Shown one piece after another: positions 21,476-31,946 of a DNA stretch of 64,000 nucleotides. Within the stretch, counting starts at the first letter, position 1. Every line of letters starts with the position of its first letter. The stretch covers positions 2,232,001 to 2,296,000 of the forward strand of contig OY723237.1 of NCBI GenBank assembly GCA_963210315.1. Direction: 5' to 3'. Position numbers and translations under genes: made by a program. The notes below the pieces were generated by a model. It made no database searches. It saw only the letters and a list, made by a program, of their open reading frames with translations, and was not told where the DNA came from. The DNA comes from Rhynchopus euleeides (taxonomy: Eukaryota > Euglenozoa > Diplonemea > Diplonemida > Diplonemidae).

Positions 21476-23804
21476 CTAAATGATATCCATCTCAGTCTCG
21501 GATTCGTCCTCCTCAGAGGAATCATCAGAGACATAGTCCCTTTCGAGGGCTTCTGCGAACCGGTTGCTCTTGTCGAAGTAGCCGAGGAGGTCGCCGTTCC
21601 GCTGCAAGAACAGACGATCCGCGTAGGTCTTCGTCGAGATGTTCGACCCCCGCTTGGACTTGCGGGACTCTGCCGTCGAAAACACACTGTCGACCTGTGT
21701 GACCGACACAGGCGTGCGGAGCCAAGCCACCACATGTGGCGCCAGGATGGGGAACAGCTTCCTCCCCTTCTCCAGCCAGAACGCAATCGGGGTGTCGGTC
21801 TGCAGGGATTCGGCAGGGGCATTGAGGTACTGTGTGAACTCCGCCCAGCACTCGTCGTCAGCAAGGGCATGGAAATCCACGGCCCACACCAGCTGGTTTG
21901 TGATGTCGGGGAAGTCGTCGAAGTCAGCCATCAGCACGGTTTCCGGGTCGAAGATGAGCGCCATCTCGAACCTCGCCTTCGACGGCCAAGACTCCCAGGC
22001 ATCCTTCAGCAAGGTGCGGATAGGAGCAGGATAACTGGTGTTCGTCACCACCTTCTGGTACTCCTCCGTGATAGTCCGCACTTTGATGTGCCCCAGACGG
22101 GCTTCCGGGTTCTGCACCCATCGCACGAGCCACAGCACCGGCTCCACCATCTCAGCCACAGCCACCGTCTCGCTGACGTGCTCTTCCCATGTTCCCTTCT
22201 GGATGTGCTCAGAGAGCTGCCTGAGAGTGAGTGGCTTCTTCTTCCTCGCCATCTCCACGCTGACGAACTGCAGCAGCATCGCACACCGGGTCTGCAGGTG
22301 GACTGTCAGGTCGAACATCGCTGCCCATCGAGTGTCCGAAGTAGAGGCGGGTTGCTGAGGGCTGGACACCTCCACATTGGCGGCGTGGGTGTCGTCTGTT
22401 TCCGCCACAAAGGCGGCAGCCCGCTCCAGCACCACCGCATCGGTATCTGTGACGTTCACGGATGGGAGAAGCTTGCGGAGCGCACGCACCGCTCCGCGGT
22501 CGAGAGCGGTGCGCACACGCAAATGAGTGTCACGGATGTTCGTTGCAGCATCATGCATCCTCTCCGCCCCCTGTGCCTGAAACTTCTTCCAACGGTGCCG
22601 GCGCGACTTGCACCCGAAGAACTGCGACACCAGCGTGCAGAAGGCATACGCCCGGGGGTATGACTGGCGCACTGCTCGCTTCAACGCTGCGTTGAGGTGG
22701 TGGCCCAGGCAGTAGATGCCCTCCTCCTTCTTGTCGCCAAACGCCTTGACGTTCACCGACCCGAAGTCAGCGACAACTGTACTGCGGGTAATGCCGTACA
22801 GTTCCCGCACCTCGTCAAGCACATCCCCGACGTCCTCTGCGTTGTGCACCTCGCCGTCACCACGCACTTTCGACAGGAGGAGCACTCCCCTGCCTCCCAC
22901 GTAGGCGACGACCGACATGATGGCAAAGCCAAGATGCCGCAGGCCTGTTCCATCAACGCCCAACGCCACCGGCCGGCCGGTGATGCAGTCGCGGATCTTC
23001 TTCTGGATCTCCGCGACGAACAGCGGGGCCTTGCCCAGCAGCGTCCGGGGCTTCGGCAGAGGGGTGGTCATCGGCAGCGCAAGGATAGACGCCTGGTGAG
23101 GCGTGATCCCCGCAATCACAAGGGCAAGTGCCCATGCCTTTTGAAATGATGCGGTGGTCGTGGGATCGCTCTTCGTGGTTGAAACACAGGGGGCCGCCTG
23201 CACTGGCGCTTCCTTCGATGTGGTCTGGTGCGCCTTCGTGTCGGTCACGTGTTTCTTTGCCACTGTCGATTCAGCATGCTTTACGACGATGCTACAGAGG
23301 TTGCACCACAGGACTTCGTCCGATAATGTCCGGGGGGGGGTTTGCATCAAGCAGCATGGTGCGAGTTTCGAACGGGAGGTCCTCCACCGACTTGATCGTG
23401 TAGGCCGCAGCAACTGTGGCGTCGTACCTCGCCAGTTGCTGCAGCCGCTGCCTGGCTGTTACCAAGGAGATCCTCTTCTTGGCAGCAGCCTCGTCTGCGG
23501 CTTCCTCCACCGTTTTTCTGAGTTTTATCGTGTCCAGGCGTTTCTGCGCGCTCTCCGATTTTCCCGCGGGCTTTGGTGCTGTCTTCTTGGGGGCTGGCTT
23601 CTTCGCTGCTGGCTTCTTTGGGGGTGGCTTTTTCACGGCCGCCTTTTTCGCTGAGGGCTTCTTGTCCTTCCCCCCCGTGACGCGACGGCGTTTCTGGTCC
23701 GGCTCGTCCTCATCACTGCCCTCTTCCTCGTCATCGCCGTCATCATCTTCCTCTGCGTCATCCTCCGTTGTTGTGTCGTCTTTTATCCTACGACGACGAG
23801 ACAT
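21476..23804 (-). pseudogene. hAT transposase with basic N-terminal tail, one frameshift
   Basis: The C-terminal frame (21476-23413, 645 codons) has hAT hallmarks: a BED-type C2H2 finger near 23235-23305 (LWCNLC ... H), a first RNase-H Asp block (ALGVDGTGLRHLGF), VADFGSVN, the CLGHHLN motif, SDTRW, and a hATC dimerisation block around WLRTPVSVTQVDSVFSTAES. The N-terminal frame begins at ATG 23804 (MSRRRRIKDD) and runs through an acidic patch and a Lys/Pro/Ala stretch like a linker histone. The two frames meet at a run of nine C (complement of 23330-23339), where a one-base change joins them. That could be real decay, polymorphism, a programmed shift or an assembly error. Confidence 0.8.
22499..22597 (-). 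repeat. Transposase segment duplicated in its own leader (source copy)
   Basis: About 95 bp of transposase coding sequence here recurs at 23874-23968, upstream of the gene start and in the same orientation, with about ten differences and a 5-bp gap. Confidence 0.75.
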
Positions 23805-23873
23805 TTTTTGATCCCTGGTGTTTCCTGTGGAGGGTGATGGCGATGCAGTCACAACATAGCGATAGACACACGG

Positions 23874-23968
23874 GTCGAGAGCGCACACGCAAATGAGTGT
23901 CACGGATGTGCGTGGCAGTATCCTGTAACCTCTCCGCCCCCCTGTGCCTGAAACTTCTTCCAACGGTG
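23874..23968 (-). repeat. Leader copy of a transposase coding segment
   Basis: Diverged copy of 22499-22597 located 70 bp before the transposase ATG at 23804. Confidence 0.75.
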
Positions 23969-24300
23969 ACAGCTTCATTGACAGGATGCCCCAGACAGAC
24001 ATAGTGCTGCGCATGTCATGGCACTATGTGTGTTGTGTCTGCCACCCATTTGTGAGGGACATTCTACACTTCTGAGTGAAGCCCCCCGTCACCAATAATT
24101 CAAAGAAGCAAAAATGGCAGCTTCCGGCTCCACTTTTACCACTTTTTCAATGTGTTCTGGGCTGATTTCTGGTTTTCCGAAAATCTCAAAAAAATTATCG
24201 CACCATTATCGTATATTATCGTATACGATAATATACGATAATGGGAGTACGATAATAATTATCGTATGCGATAATAATTATCGTTTGCACTGTATGCCTA

Positions 24301-25923
24301 GGGGGGGGGGGGGGTTACCCGCCGACCCCCTCGCCTGTCTCTCCCTTCCAGATCACCGTGAGGCTGGGTGTGGTGTGGTCGTGAAGGGCACCCCCCTGCC
24401 CCGCCTCGGTTGATATTATTTTAAAACAAGCGAGACACAGTTTTTGACACACAGCGGCACAGAGCGGGAAAGCCCCCCCATCCCCCTCCGCCCCCACCGT
24501 TCCAAAACATCGTATCCCAGCAAGGTCCCTTTCCTCCATATCTTGAACATCCAGTTGCGACACACACAGGCAGAGAGCCGCGGGCGCTGCCTTCTTTGCT
24601 TCCCGAACCAAGCACCCTCGTTTGGGATACGCATTACCTCCGTGGCTTGCTGCGCTTCGGAAAGATCCCTTAAATATGGTAAGGGGGGGGGGAGGGGGGG
24701 AGAGGTGTTTTAAGTGCCACTCCGGCAGAGCCCCCTCCGAAATGTCTTTCAGTGCCCAGATCCCCAAATGCAGCAGTGTTAGCCCCGGAAAAAAAGGCGG
24801 GGGTCATGGCCTCCGCTCCTCCTTCTCCTTCTCCCCCTCCCTTAGGAACTCCTTTAATACGTCGGCGTCAGAATGGTCCACGCGGTGTTCACACAGGCCA
24901 TGCCGCATGTTTGCCACAAAAAAAAATAGTGAAAACCATAAAAAGTGTTCACACCGGCCCATGCTGCGGCACGTTGCCAAGCGAGACCTCGACGCCTTGA
25001 GGGGAAACGAAAAAGGGGAGGGGAGGGGCTGGAGTCTGGGGGGGTCTTTCCCCCGAAAGTCGGTGGAGGGGGGGAGGGGGTGGGCCCGGGAGGGAGCGCG
25101 CCGCTCCCGCTTGAACCCACCCACCCACCCACCCCCCTCCCCCGAAAAGGGGGCGGTCTTGGGGTGGGAGACCGCTGCGTGCTGTGCGGGGCGCCCCTAT
25201 CCCCTATTGCATGTGCGGCATGGCGTTAACGCGGTGTCAGCACGGTTTGTTTTTTTTTATACCACGCTCGTGGGTTTTCCACCTGTGTTCCCCCCCGGCT
25301 GAAAACGCCGGCAAAGCAAAGGAAAAGGCTGTGTTGTGTTGTGTGGTGTAGGCGGGGATGTGTCTGTTCCCGCCCACCCCTTCCTGCTCGTATCGGAAGA
25401 GGTCACACCAGTCAAGGCCCCCCCTTTTCGCTGGGGCCCGTGTGCGGCATTCGCGCCTCGACCTGCATCCTGCATCCCCCTCGCACAGCCCCGCCCCCGC
25501 CCCGCCTCACCCACACTGCCGCTGTCTCTCCGTGCCGTTGTGCCGCTGCCGTGCCATGGATTCGCAGCACACCCAGAGGCATGGTGCGGTCTCACCTGAA
25601 TCACCTCAGCCCACGACACTCAGAGCAACCCACACACCGCCGGACAGTGTTGAGCGGTGAGCAACAGCCAACAAAACCCACCATCCCGCCCTGCAGAGTC
25701 CACACCTCTGCATCTCTACCCCCCCTTTCATCCTCTCTCTCTTTCCCGCCGCACATTTCACATTTCTCTCCACTTGACCACCCACCCCCTGCAGGGGGGC
25801 ACACAGAACCCTCCGTCCCACACACACACACACACACACAGCCCCTGCATACCTGTGCCCACCCCACCCAGTGTGGGCACACCCTGGCACACCCAAGGCA
25901 ATTGTGTTCGGGGCATCAGGGCG
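24301..25923. other. Intergenic DNA and leader of the DUF155 gene
   Basis: A C/G-rich region with a G run at 24301-24314. Around 24425-24475 is a probable broken M-family end (GACACACAGCGGCACAGAGCGGGAAAG). Repeat X copy 2 lies at 25440-25640 and (CA)n at 25821-25840. The last 200 bp are strongly pyrimidine-rich, fitting a trans-splice acceptor zone. Confidence 0.5.
25440..25640 (+). repeat. Dispersed repeat X, copy 2 (gene-upstream)
   Basis: Counterpart of 12305-12480, about 280 bp before the DUF155 gene. Confidence 0.45.
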
Positions 25924-28074
25924 ATGGACCACTCAGATAGCACCAGCGGGCCGGAGGAGCCTCCGACACAGCTCGAGCTGTCGCGGAAGGAGAGGAAGAA
26001 GGTGGGGCGGAAGCGGCGGGAGGACCTGGATGACCAGGCCTCCTCCACCACGGGCAGCACCGGGACGGGCGGTGGGCTGCCGCACTTCGACACGCATGAG
26101 GGCGTGGGGGGGCACGAGGGGTTGCCCCCGGGGCACATGTCGCCCGCATCGCCCACACCCTCCACACCCGGCATGCGCCACGTCTCACCCTTCGGGATGA
26201 TCGACGACGACGACCCGTCGCCCCGCCACCCCTCCCAGCAGGAGACCCGCAGGACCGCCTACTCCGTCTCCTCACACGCCTCTCTTTCCCCGCCGCTCGC
26301 AGCACTGGATGACCACCACCACCACCCCACAGCCTCCAGCTCTCGCGAGGCCTTCTCACTCGATGCTGCAGAGCAGCAGCAGTACACCGCAGCACCTTCG
26401 TCACCTCCGGGAGGCCGGCACGCCACCCACGGGGGCGGCGACGGTGGTGATGGCGGCGGGGAAATCCCGCAGAACACTGCGGCGCCTGCCCCTTCCGGGC
26501 ACAGCTCACACCACCCGCTGGGGGAAAGCTTCACGCCGCCGGAGTACGGGTCGTTCCCCTCGGTGCCCGCGTCGCTGGGGAGCACGCAGGAGAGTGCCGG
26601 GAGTGCTGCCCTGAAGGCGGCGCAGGGGCCAGGGTCTGCCGACCTGTCGGGGGTGGGGGGGCGGCCCAAGCGTGCCGCGAAGGTGAGCTTCCAGGAGAGC
26701 CCACCGCTGGCAGCCACGCCTGAGTCGGGCGGTGGGGTGGCAGCGGTGCCTGCGGCGGCGGCGGCGGCTGTGGCGGTGCCGGGGGCGGCTGTGGCTGCGG
26801 GGGACGCGCTGCTGCTCAGCAGCAAAGGGATGATCGGGAGCCGGAAGACGAAGACGCCGCTGACAATGGACAGAGCGGATGCGTCGAAGCCTGCGATGCA
26901 GTCGCCCACCCCGCAGGAGGTGCCTCCGGAGTACGATTTGGTCAACAGAGAGAGGCGGGTTGTCCGTGCGGAGCAGCAGGTGCAGCACCTCAGCAAGCGG
27001 CCCACCTCGCGGAAGCTGTCGGCCCCGGCGGGGTCGTTGGTGACGAAGGCGAAGGTGGGGAAGGTGAAGGGGCGTGCGATATCCCCGCATGTGCCGGTGT
27101 CTACCCGGTTGCTGGAGAGGGACAACGCGCCACGGGTGACCTGCGTGGCGTGCACAGCGCAGAGCTACAACATGGAGGATTTGAAGGACACCTTCCTGAG
27201 GGCGTTCCCCAGCTCGACCTTCGTCAGCCATGACACGCAGCTGGAGAGCGAGGTTGCGCATATCTCTGTGCCGACAAACGATTGGAACAGCGATGCCGAT
27301 GTGTTTGTGTTTGCCTACGGGTCTGTGGCGTATTGGGGTCCGAATGAGAAGGACCTGTGGTCCGATGTCGTCGACACCCTGGCGCACGTTTCGAACAACC
27401 CGATCCTCGACTTCGACTGCGAGGTGCTGACGTGGGGGTACAGCAAGCCATACGAGTTCCCGATGTCCACCAGCGCGTCGGAGTCTGACTACCGCTCCGT
27501 GGAGGAGGGGGGGAAGGCGAAGTTCAAATACTCCTGGCTCGACCAGGACCACTTCTATCTGGCCTCCACAGAGGCAGACATCAAGCTCGCCTTCTCACAT
27601 GCCGTCGGGCAGAGCGAGAAGCTGAGCCACTACGAGGAGCGTATCGACGAGCAGATCCACAGCACACGGAGGTACCCCGAAGAGCTCGCCTCCAACGGCG
27701 AGGTGACTCTGTCGGGTAAGGCGATTGCACGCACGAAGGGGCTGCTCTTCCTCCACCGTATGAACATCATCCTGCACACCGACCTGCTAGACACGCCTGA
27801 CTTCTTCTGGGAGCGCACCGATTTGGAGCCGTTGTATATCCACGCGCGGAAGTATTTTGAAATATCCCGCAGGGTGCGTGTTCTAAACGAGCGCCTCGGT
27901 GTTGTCGCGGAGCTGTTCGACATGCTGCACGAGCAGCAGAAGCAGAAGCACAGCGACAAGCTGGAGTGGATCGTCATCTGGCTTATCGCGATCGAGATTG
28001 TCGTCTCGGGTCTGACTATATACCTCAAGGTCTTCCCACTCGACAACGCCTGCGAGACGCCTGTCCCCGCGTGA
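25924..28074 (+). CDS. RMD1/RMND1 (DUF155) family membrane protein
   Basis: A 716-residue intronless gene. ATG 25924 opens a charged low-complexity N-terminus; the upstream in-frame Met at 25657 lies in pyrimidine-rich leader. Residues 1-400 are Ser/Pro/Gly/His-rich and probably disordered. The DUF155 domain occupies about 414-705: YNMEDLKDTF, DVFVFAYGSVAYWG (about 457), HRMNIILHTDLLDTPDFFWE (about 611-630), RRVRVLNERLGVVAELFDML, then a C-terminal membrane segment WIVIWLIAIEIVVSGLTIYL (about 681-700). Human RMND1 supports mitochondrial translation, and yeast RMD1 and RMD8 are in the same family. A similar anchoring or organelle role is inferred. The very long N-terminal extension is unusual for the family. 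Confidence 0.87.
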   Translation: MDHSDSTSGPEEPPTQLELSRKERKKVGRKRREDLDDQASSTTGSTGTGGGLPHFDTHEGVGGHEGLPPGHMSPASPTPSTPGMRHVSPFGMIDDDDPSPRHPSQQETRRTAYSVSSHASLSPPLAALDDHHHHPTASSSREAFSLDAAEQQQYTAAPSSPPGGRHATHGGGDGGDGGGEIPQNTAAPAPSGHSSHHPLGESFTPPEYGSFPSVPASLGSTQESAGSAALKAAQGPGSADLSGVGGRPKRAAKVSFQESPPLAATPESGGGVAAVPAAAAAAVAVPGAAVAAGDALLLSSKGMIGSRKTKTPLTMDRADASKPAMQSPTPQEVPPEYDLVNRERRVVRAEQQVQHLSKRPTSRKLSAPAGSLVTKAKVGKVKGRAISPHVPVSTRLLERDNAPRVTCVACTAQSYNMEDLKDTFLRAFPSSTFVSHDTQLESEVAHISVPTNDWNSDADVFVFAYGSVAYWGPNEKDLWSDVVDTLAHVSNNPILDFDCEVLTWGYSKPYEFPMSTSASESDYRSVEEGGKAKFKYSWLDQDHFYLASTEADIKLAFSHAVGQSEKLSHYEERIDEQIHSTRRYPEELASNGEVTLSGKAIARTKGLLFLHRMNIILHTDLLDTPDFFWERTDLEPLYIHARKYFEISRRVRVLNERLGVVAELFDMLHEQQKQKHSDKLEWIVIWLIAIEIVVSGLTIYLKVFPLDNACETPVPA

Positions 28075-28372
28075 GCGGTGCAGGGTGGGGGGGATGCGAG
28101 CATGCCCCCCTTCCCTTCTACCTCCTTTAGGACGATGGGCGCATCACCCTTCCACCCACGCCAAGGCCATGCGCAGTGCAATCTTGCGGTGGAAACTCTC
28201 TCTCGATCGGGGCCTTCGCCACCAGGTGTGACTTGAGCTGCAGGGAGACAAGGCGAGGGGCAACCTGTTCCCCTCGCTGACTGACAACAACAAGCCGTGA
28301 CTGGCTGTGACTGACGGTGGCGAGGACCCCCAAAGCGGGTTTAACTCTCTCGATAGTATTCTTCTTTCATGT

Positions 28373-28463
28373 GGGGGCCTTCGCTCCGTGTCAAAGTGCG
28401 CCAGGTTGCAGCCTTGTGTTGTGAGGCAGCTCACTTGTGTGCTACTTTCGAGCGAAAGCCCCC
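28373..28463 (+). mobile_element. M4: MITE of the CTTCGCT family
   Basis: GGGGGCCTTCGCTC and GAGCGAAAGCCCCC ends, with CGTGTCAAAGTG and GTGAGGCAGCTCAC inside. Confidence 0.7.
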
Positions 28464-28652
28464 GGTTGGCTGCCTTTCTCATCCCCCAACCCGGCACCTC
28501 ATCCCCTTCTCCTCGCAAAACGCTTCACTGTTGTGCCAAAGAGAAGGTGGTGGTATGGCCATAACGTTCCGCTCTTGTTGGCGCTTGCATTGGGTGGGGT
28601 TTTGGGTCGGAAGGGGGTGTAGAGCGGCGGTGGGAGAGAGAGTGGTGCGGGT

Positions 28653-28761
28653 GGGGGTCTTCGCTCAGAAATGCAGAGAAGTGAGGAATGGTGAACCGCC
28701 TCACAACACTGGCTGCAAAGTGACACAGTTTGACACACAGTGACACAGAGCGGAGGCCCCC
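28653..28761 (-). mobile_element. M5: MITE of the CTTCGCT family, inverted
   Basis: GGGGGTCTTCGCTC at the left, and GTGACACAGAGCGGAGGCCCCC at the right. The interior reads as the complement of M4-type sequence (GAACCGCCTCAC, TTTGACAC). Confidence 0.7.
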
Positions 28762-29603
28762 GGTATCTTCGTTACGGGGATATTCGCACTTACAGCATAC
28801 GAGAGGGTGACCATTTTGGGCCCTAAACGCGTCAAAACGGGTCCCGGAATATGGGTATCCGGCGGGTACCCGGCGGGAGGTGAAGACCGCGTCGTGAGAG
28901 GGAGGGGTGGAGACGCAGCACGCCAAGGTGGCAAGCTTCCAAGTTGCTCGAGGGATAGATGGGTGGGGGTTTTGTGTGTGTGTGACCAAGGCGGAGGAAC
29001 CAAGGAAAAGGAGATTTGCGGGATTCTCTGGAGAGGGAGTGTGTGTGTGGGGGGGGGGGGGGGGGTGTAAAGGGGGCCCGAGGGCCGAGCTTTTGTTTGT
29101 GCGCCAAATCCGGGCAAAGCAAAGGCAACTCCGCAGCCTGATGAGGTTGAATTTGTTTGCCCAAAGCGCTGCACTACTATCTTTTTGACACTGGCAGGAG
29201 CCCTGTTGCAGTAAAAGAAAATCCGATACCGCTACCGCCGCCCCCACACACACACACACACATCTCACATCTGGAAATCAAACGTACAAAAATGTACGCA
29301 GCGTTGTTCGCTGGCCATAATACCCGTGGAGGGGGGAGGGGGGGAAGAGGGTGGGGTGTGGGGTGGGGGGTGGGGGGGGGGGGGTGCAAAATATCCCCCC
29401 CCCCCGCCCCCCCTCCTCCCCCTCCCAGCTTCCTCCGGCACCCATAGACCAGGGCTTGGATAACAAAAGCCGGTGGGAAGGGTCCTCTGCCCCACCACCA
29501 CCCCAACCCCCTTCCCCGCCCCCCATCAACAGCAGTCGCATTTGCTTTGGTGTGTTATGCACAGCACCAAGGCGCCACCACCACCCCCCCCCCCCCCCTA
29601 GGG
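28762..29603. other. Intergenic DNA, G/C homopolymers
   Basis: G runs at 29050-29064 and 29370-29386 and C runs at 29395-29410 and 29584-29598. No gene is supported. Confidence 0.5.
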
Positions 29604-30017
29604 CTATGATGGGAAGGAAACGTGGAAACGTTTCCGTTTCCGTTCCCGTTTCCGTTTCCATATTTTCGATTTCGGAAAGGAAACGCGTTTCCTTCCGAAG
29701 GAAACGCCTGTGTATTTTGCACTGGAAAAGTTATCAACACACACCAGCACGAACAAAGGGCCACCACACCGAAGGAACATGTCACTCAAACCCGCCCCCA
29801 AGACTTCGAAGTAGCACGGCTTCAGTGAAAGCGTGTGGACCGGCGTCGAGATCCTGTCAGACCAGGGGAAGTCCAAGCGACTGGTAAACGTGTGATGTTT
29901 CCCCTGCTTCCCCAGTGCAAAGAGGGCGTTTCCTCAAAATAAGGAACCGTTTCCGTATCCGTTTCCGTTTCCTTATTTTCAATTTTTCGATGGAAACGCG
30001 TTTCCTTCCCATCATAG
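29604..30017. mobile_element. E3: non-autonomous hAT-type element with GGAAACG iterons
   Basis: Begins CTATGATGGGAAGGAAACG and ends with its complement, CGCGTTTCCTTCCCATCATAG. An exact 8-bp duplication CCCTAGGG lies on both sides (29596-29603 and 30018-30025). GGAAACG/CGTTTCC words crowd both subterminal regions. There is no coding sequence. Its right flank is the left border of element F. Confidence 0.75.
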
Positions 30018-30020
30018 CCC

Positions 30021-31178
30021 TAGGGGGGGGGTCACTGGGGGGGACAAACCCCAAAATTCCACTTTCCCTCGGAGGTCATTTTTGGGCCAAAAAAATATGA
30101 AAAACCGGTCCAGAATGTGTCGGAACCCGGAAATACCCCCACTACAACATGATCTGTGGCCGTGTTACCCTCTCAGACCCCATCCTAATTTTCCATACCA
30201 CAACTTGTACCTTGCCTACCCCCCGTGGGCAAGGTCTCATCGCGATCAACATGCAATGGGCCAAGAAAAGCTCTGTTCCACCCTTCAAAGCTGCCGAGAG
30301 GTTCCTGTGGAGTCTATCGGAACAGCGGTGCAAGCCCTGCTGTGAGATGGCGGTGCTGCAGGTCGCAGATATCGCACAAGAAGGTACCTACCGGTTGTTG
30401 TACCGGAAGCACACCGTGGTGAAGGTGCAGCACAGGTGGCACGGTTGCCCCTGTACGAACACATACTCCACTGCAGCGCTCGCACCCTAGTGCTGACGTG
30501 AGCCGAGGTCGGTGTGGATCGAATTCAAACAGGTGTGGTGCACGACTGGCTGGAGGGTCTCCTCTCGTCAGTGACAGTACAGCTGATCAGCCGCTTTCAG
30601 TGTACAGCCTCAACGGTGACTGCACTCGCACAGGTCAACGCAAGCGGAATAGTGAATACTGAGGTGGGGAAATCCTCCTGTACCCTCGGCAGAGGATGTG
30701 CGCGCATTTGCGAAGCTACCGCGTCCCCAGACAACTGCCCAGGAAGCGTTCCAGGAGATACTTGACCCACAAACAGGGCGAGATCCGCAGCTTCCTGGGA
30801 AGGAAACGGGGTGCTGAATTAATGGATCGCGCTGAGGAGAGCGGGCTCCACCAGGATGAATTCACCATACTTGAGCTCCAGGAGAACCTCCTGGACGATA
30901 TGTATGCGGAACTTGATACAATGCCTCTCCCAGTGGTTGTAGTCAAAAAATGACGAAGCCACGCTACTACCCCGAGGTACAAGTTCTGGTAGGAAAAATT
31001 AAAATGGGCGAAAAATGCCTTCCCGGGTGTCAAAAATCACCGAAATGGGCCTAAAACCTGTTTTCCACCACATATCGGCCAACAGATACCCAAAAATAGG
31101 CTCTCCGGGGGTCGGAATGGGGGTGTCGGAAAAATTGCTGTTTGTCTACCACTTTTCCTTAGCAGTGACCCCCCCCTA
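30021..31178. mobile_element. F: 1.16-kb fold-back element related to P
   Basis: Ends TAGGGGGGGGGTCACTG and GCAGTGACCCCCCCTA resemble the P tips (TA, G7-9, TCA), and the total length is almost the same as P (1158 versus about 1152). The arms (about 30030-30230 and 30955-31170) are much more diverged from each other than the arms of P, but still share ACTTGTACCT next to CTAC. F is probably an older relative. A short basic frame lies near its right end. Confidence 0.65.
30696..30953 (+). CDS. Short basic ORF in element F, unknown
   Basis: 85 codons, starting basic (RQLPRKRSRRY) and ending with an amphipathic acidic part (DEFTILELQENLLDDMYAEL). Composition is protein-like, more so than other frames in F. 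It could be the tail of a decayed element protein. I cannot assign a family, and no similar frame occurs in P. Confidence 0.3.
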   Translation: MCAHLRSYRVPRQLPRKRSRRYLTHKQGEIRSFLGRKRGAELMDRAEESGLHQDEFTILELQENLLDDMYAELDTMPLPVVVVKK

Positions 31179-31415
31179 ACCCCCCCCACCCCCTGCCCCG
31201 GCAAAACGGTCTGCGGGGCCAAGAGCCCTAATGGCGCATCAGCGATTCTGCCATGCACAGCTGGAGGTAGTGACTTCCTGATGTTTGGGCAGTTTTGAAC
31301 ATGGCGAGAGCAGCATTTGAAAAGTTTTTTTTTGAAGAATGAGAACAGTCTTTGGGCTTACCTATCACCCACCCCCCTGCCCCCACAACAGGCCCGTGCT
31401 GCGGGAGGCGCTGCA

Positions 31416-31946
31416 ATGAGTGGCAGGGGCGTGGAGCGCTTCAAGCCAGGGGAGTGGCGCCGGTCGCCCTCGCCTTACACCGCAGAGTCGTGGGGCAGCG
31501 TGGCATCGCCGAGGCGTGGCACGCAGCGCACGAGCCAGGTGCCGACGCCTCCTGCGGAGGATATCCGCGGCAGGTATGACTACGACAGCTCCTGCAGCGA
31601 AGGCAGCAGGCGCAGGCACAGGCGCAAGCGCACAGGCCACAGGGCGTCGCCCGTGCGCCATGGGCCTGTGAGGGGCGGGTCGGGGTCGCCGTCCCGGGGG
31701 GCGACGGCGGGGACACGGTATTGGCATGACGCTGGGGCTGACGTGCTGTATCCCAATGCGTCGTCTCGTGCGCCCGACGGGCGGCCGAGGGGCACGTCGT
31801 TGGGTCGTGACCTGCGGTCTGTATCCATATTCCGGCCGAAGTCGCATGAGCCTGCCACACAGCAAGGGCAGGCGTGGAATGATGACCCGTATATGATGAC
31901 AGACACTTCTGGTGGGGCCACTCGGTATGGATTTAGCCTAGTGTAG
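31416..31946 (+). CDS. Basic Ser/Arg/Gly-rich hypothetical protein
   Basis: A 176-residue intronless gene. ATG 31416 follows C-rich sequence with AG (ACAACAGGCCC), a plausible acceptor; the in-frame Met at 31317 lies in T/A-rich DNA. The protein has short RS/SP motifs (RRSPSPYTAES), a basic patch (SRRRHRRKRTGHR), many SPxR units and no hydrophobic core, so it is probably disordered. It could be an RNA-binding or SR-like splicing factor without an RRM, or a cytoskeletal protein. No firm family is recognised. Confidence 0.6.
   Translation: MSGRGVERFKPGEWRRSPSPYTAESWGSVASPRRGTQRTSQVPTPPAEDIRGRYDYDSSCSEGSRRRHRRKRTGHRASPVRHGPVRGGSGSPSRGATAGTRYWHDAGADVLYPNASSRAPDGRPRGTSLGRDLRSVSIFRPKSHEPATQQGQAWNDDPYMMTDTSGGATRYGFSLV

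Larger units (their letters stand above)
20979..24296 (-). mobile_element. hAT DNA transposon with autonomous-type structure
   Basis: Both ends read CATACAGTGCAAACGATAAT inward, a perfect inverted repeat, with CCTAGG at each flank (20973-20978 and 24297-24302). If the element starts at CAGTG, the 8-bp flanks TAGGCATA and TATGCCTA agree at 6 of 8 positions. Subterminal zones (20990-21235 and 24195-24290) are filled with ATTATCG/CGATAAT words, probably transposase-binding sites. It carries one minus-strand transposase gene. It sits at the right border of P3, where P4 has an empty junction of the same type. Confidence 0.85.

Noticed and set aside
21230-22663. 477-codon plus-strand frame
   Set aside because: Antisense of the hAT transposase; its start lies in the iteron array.
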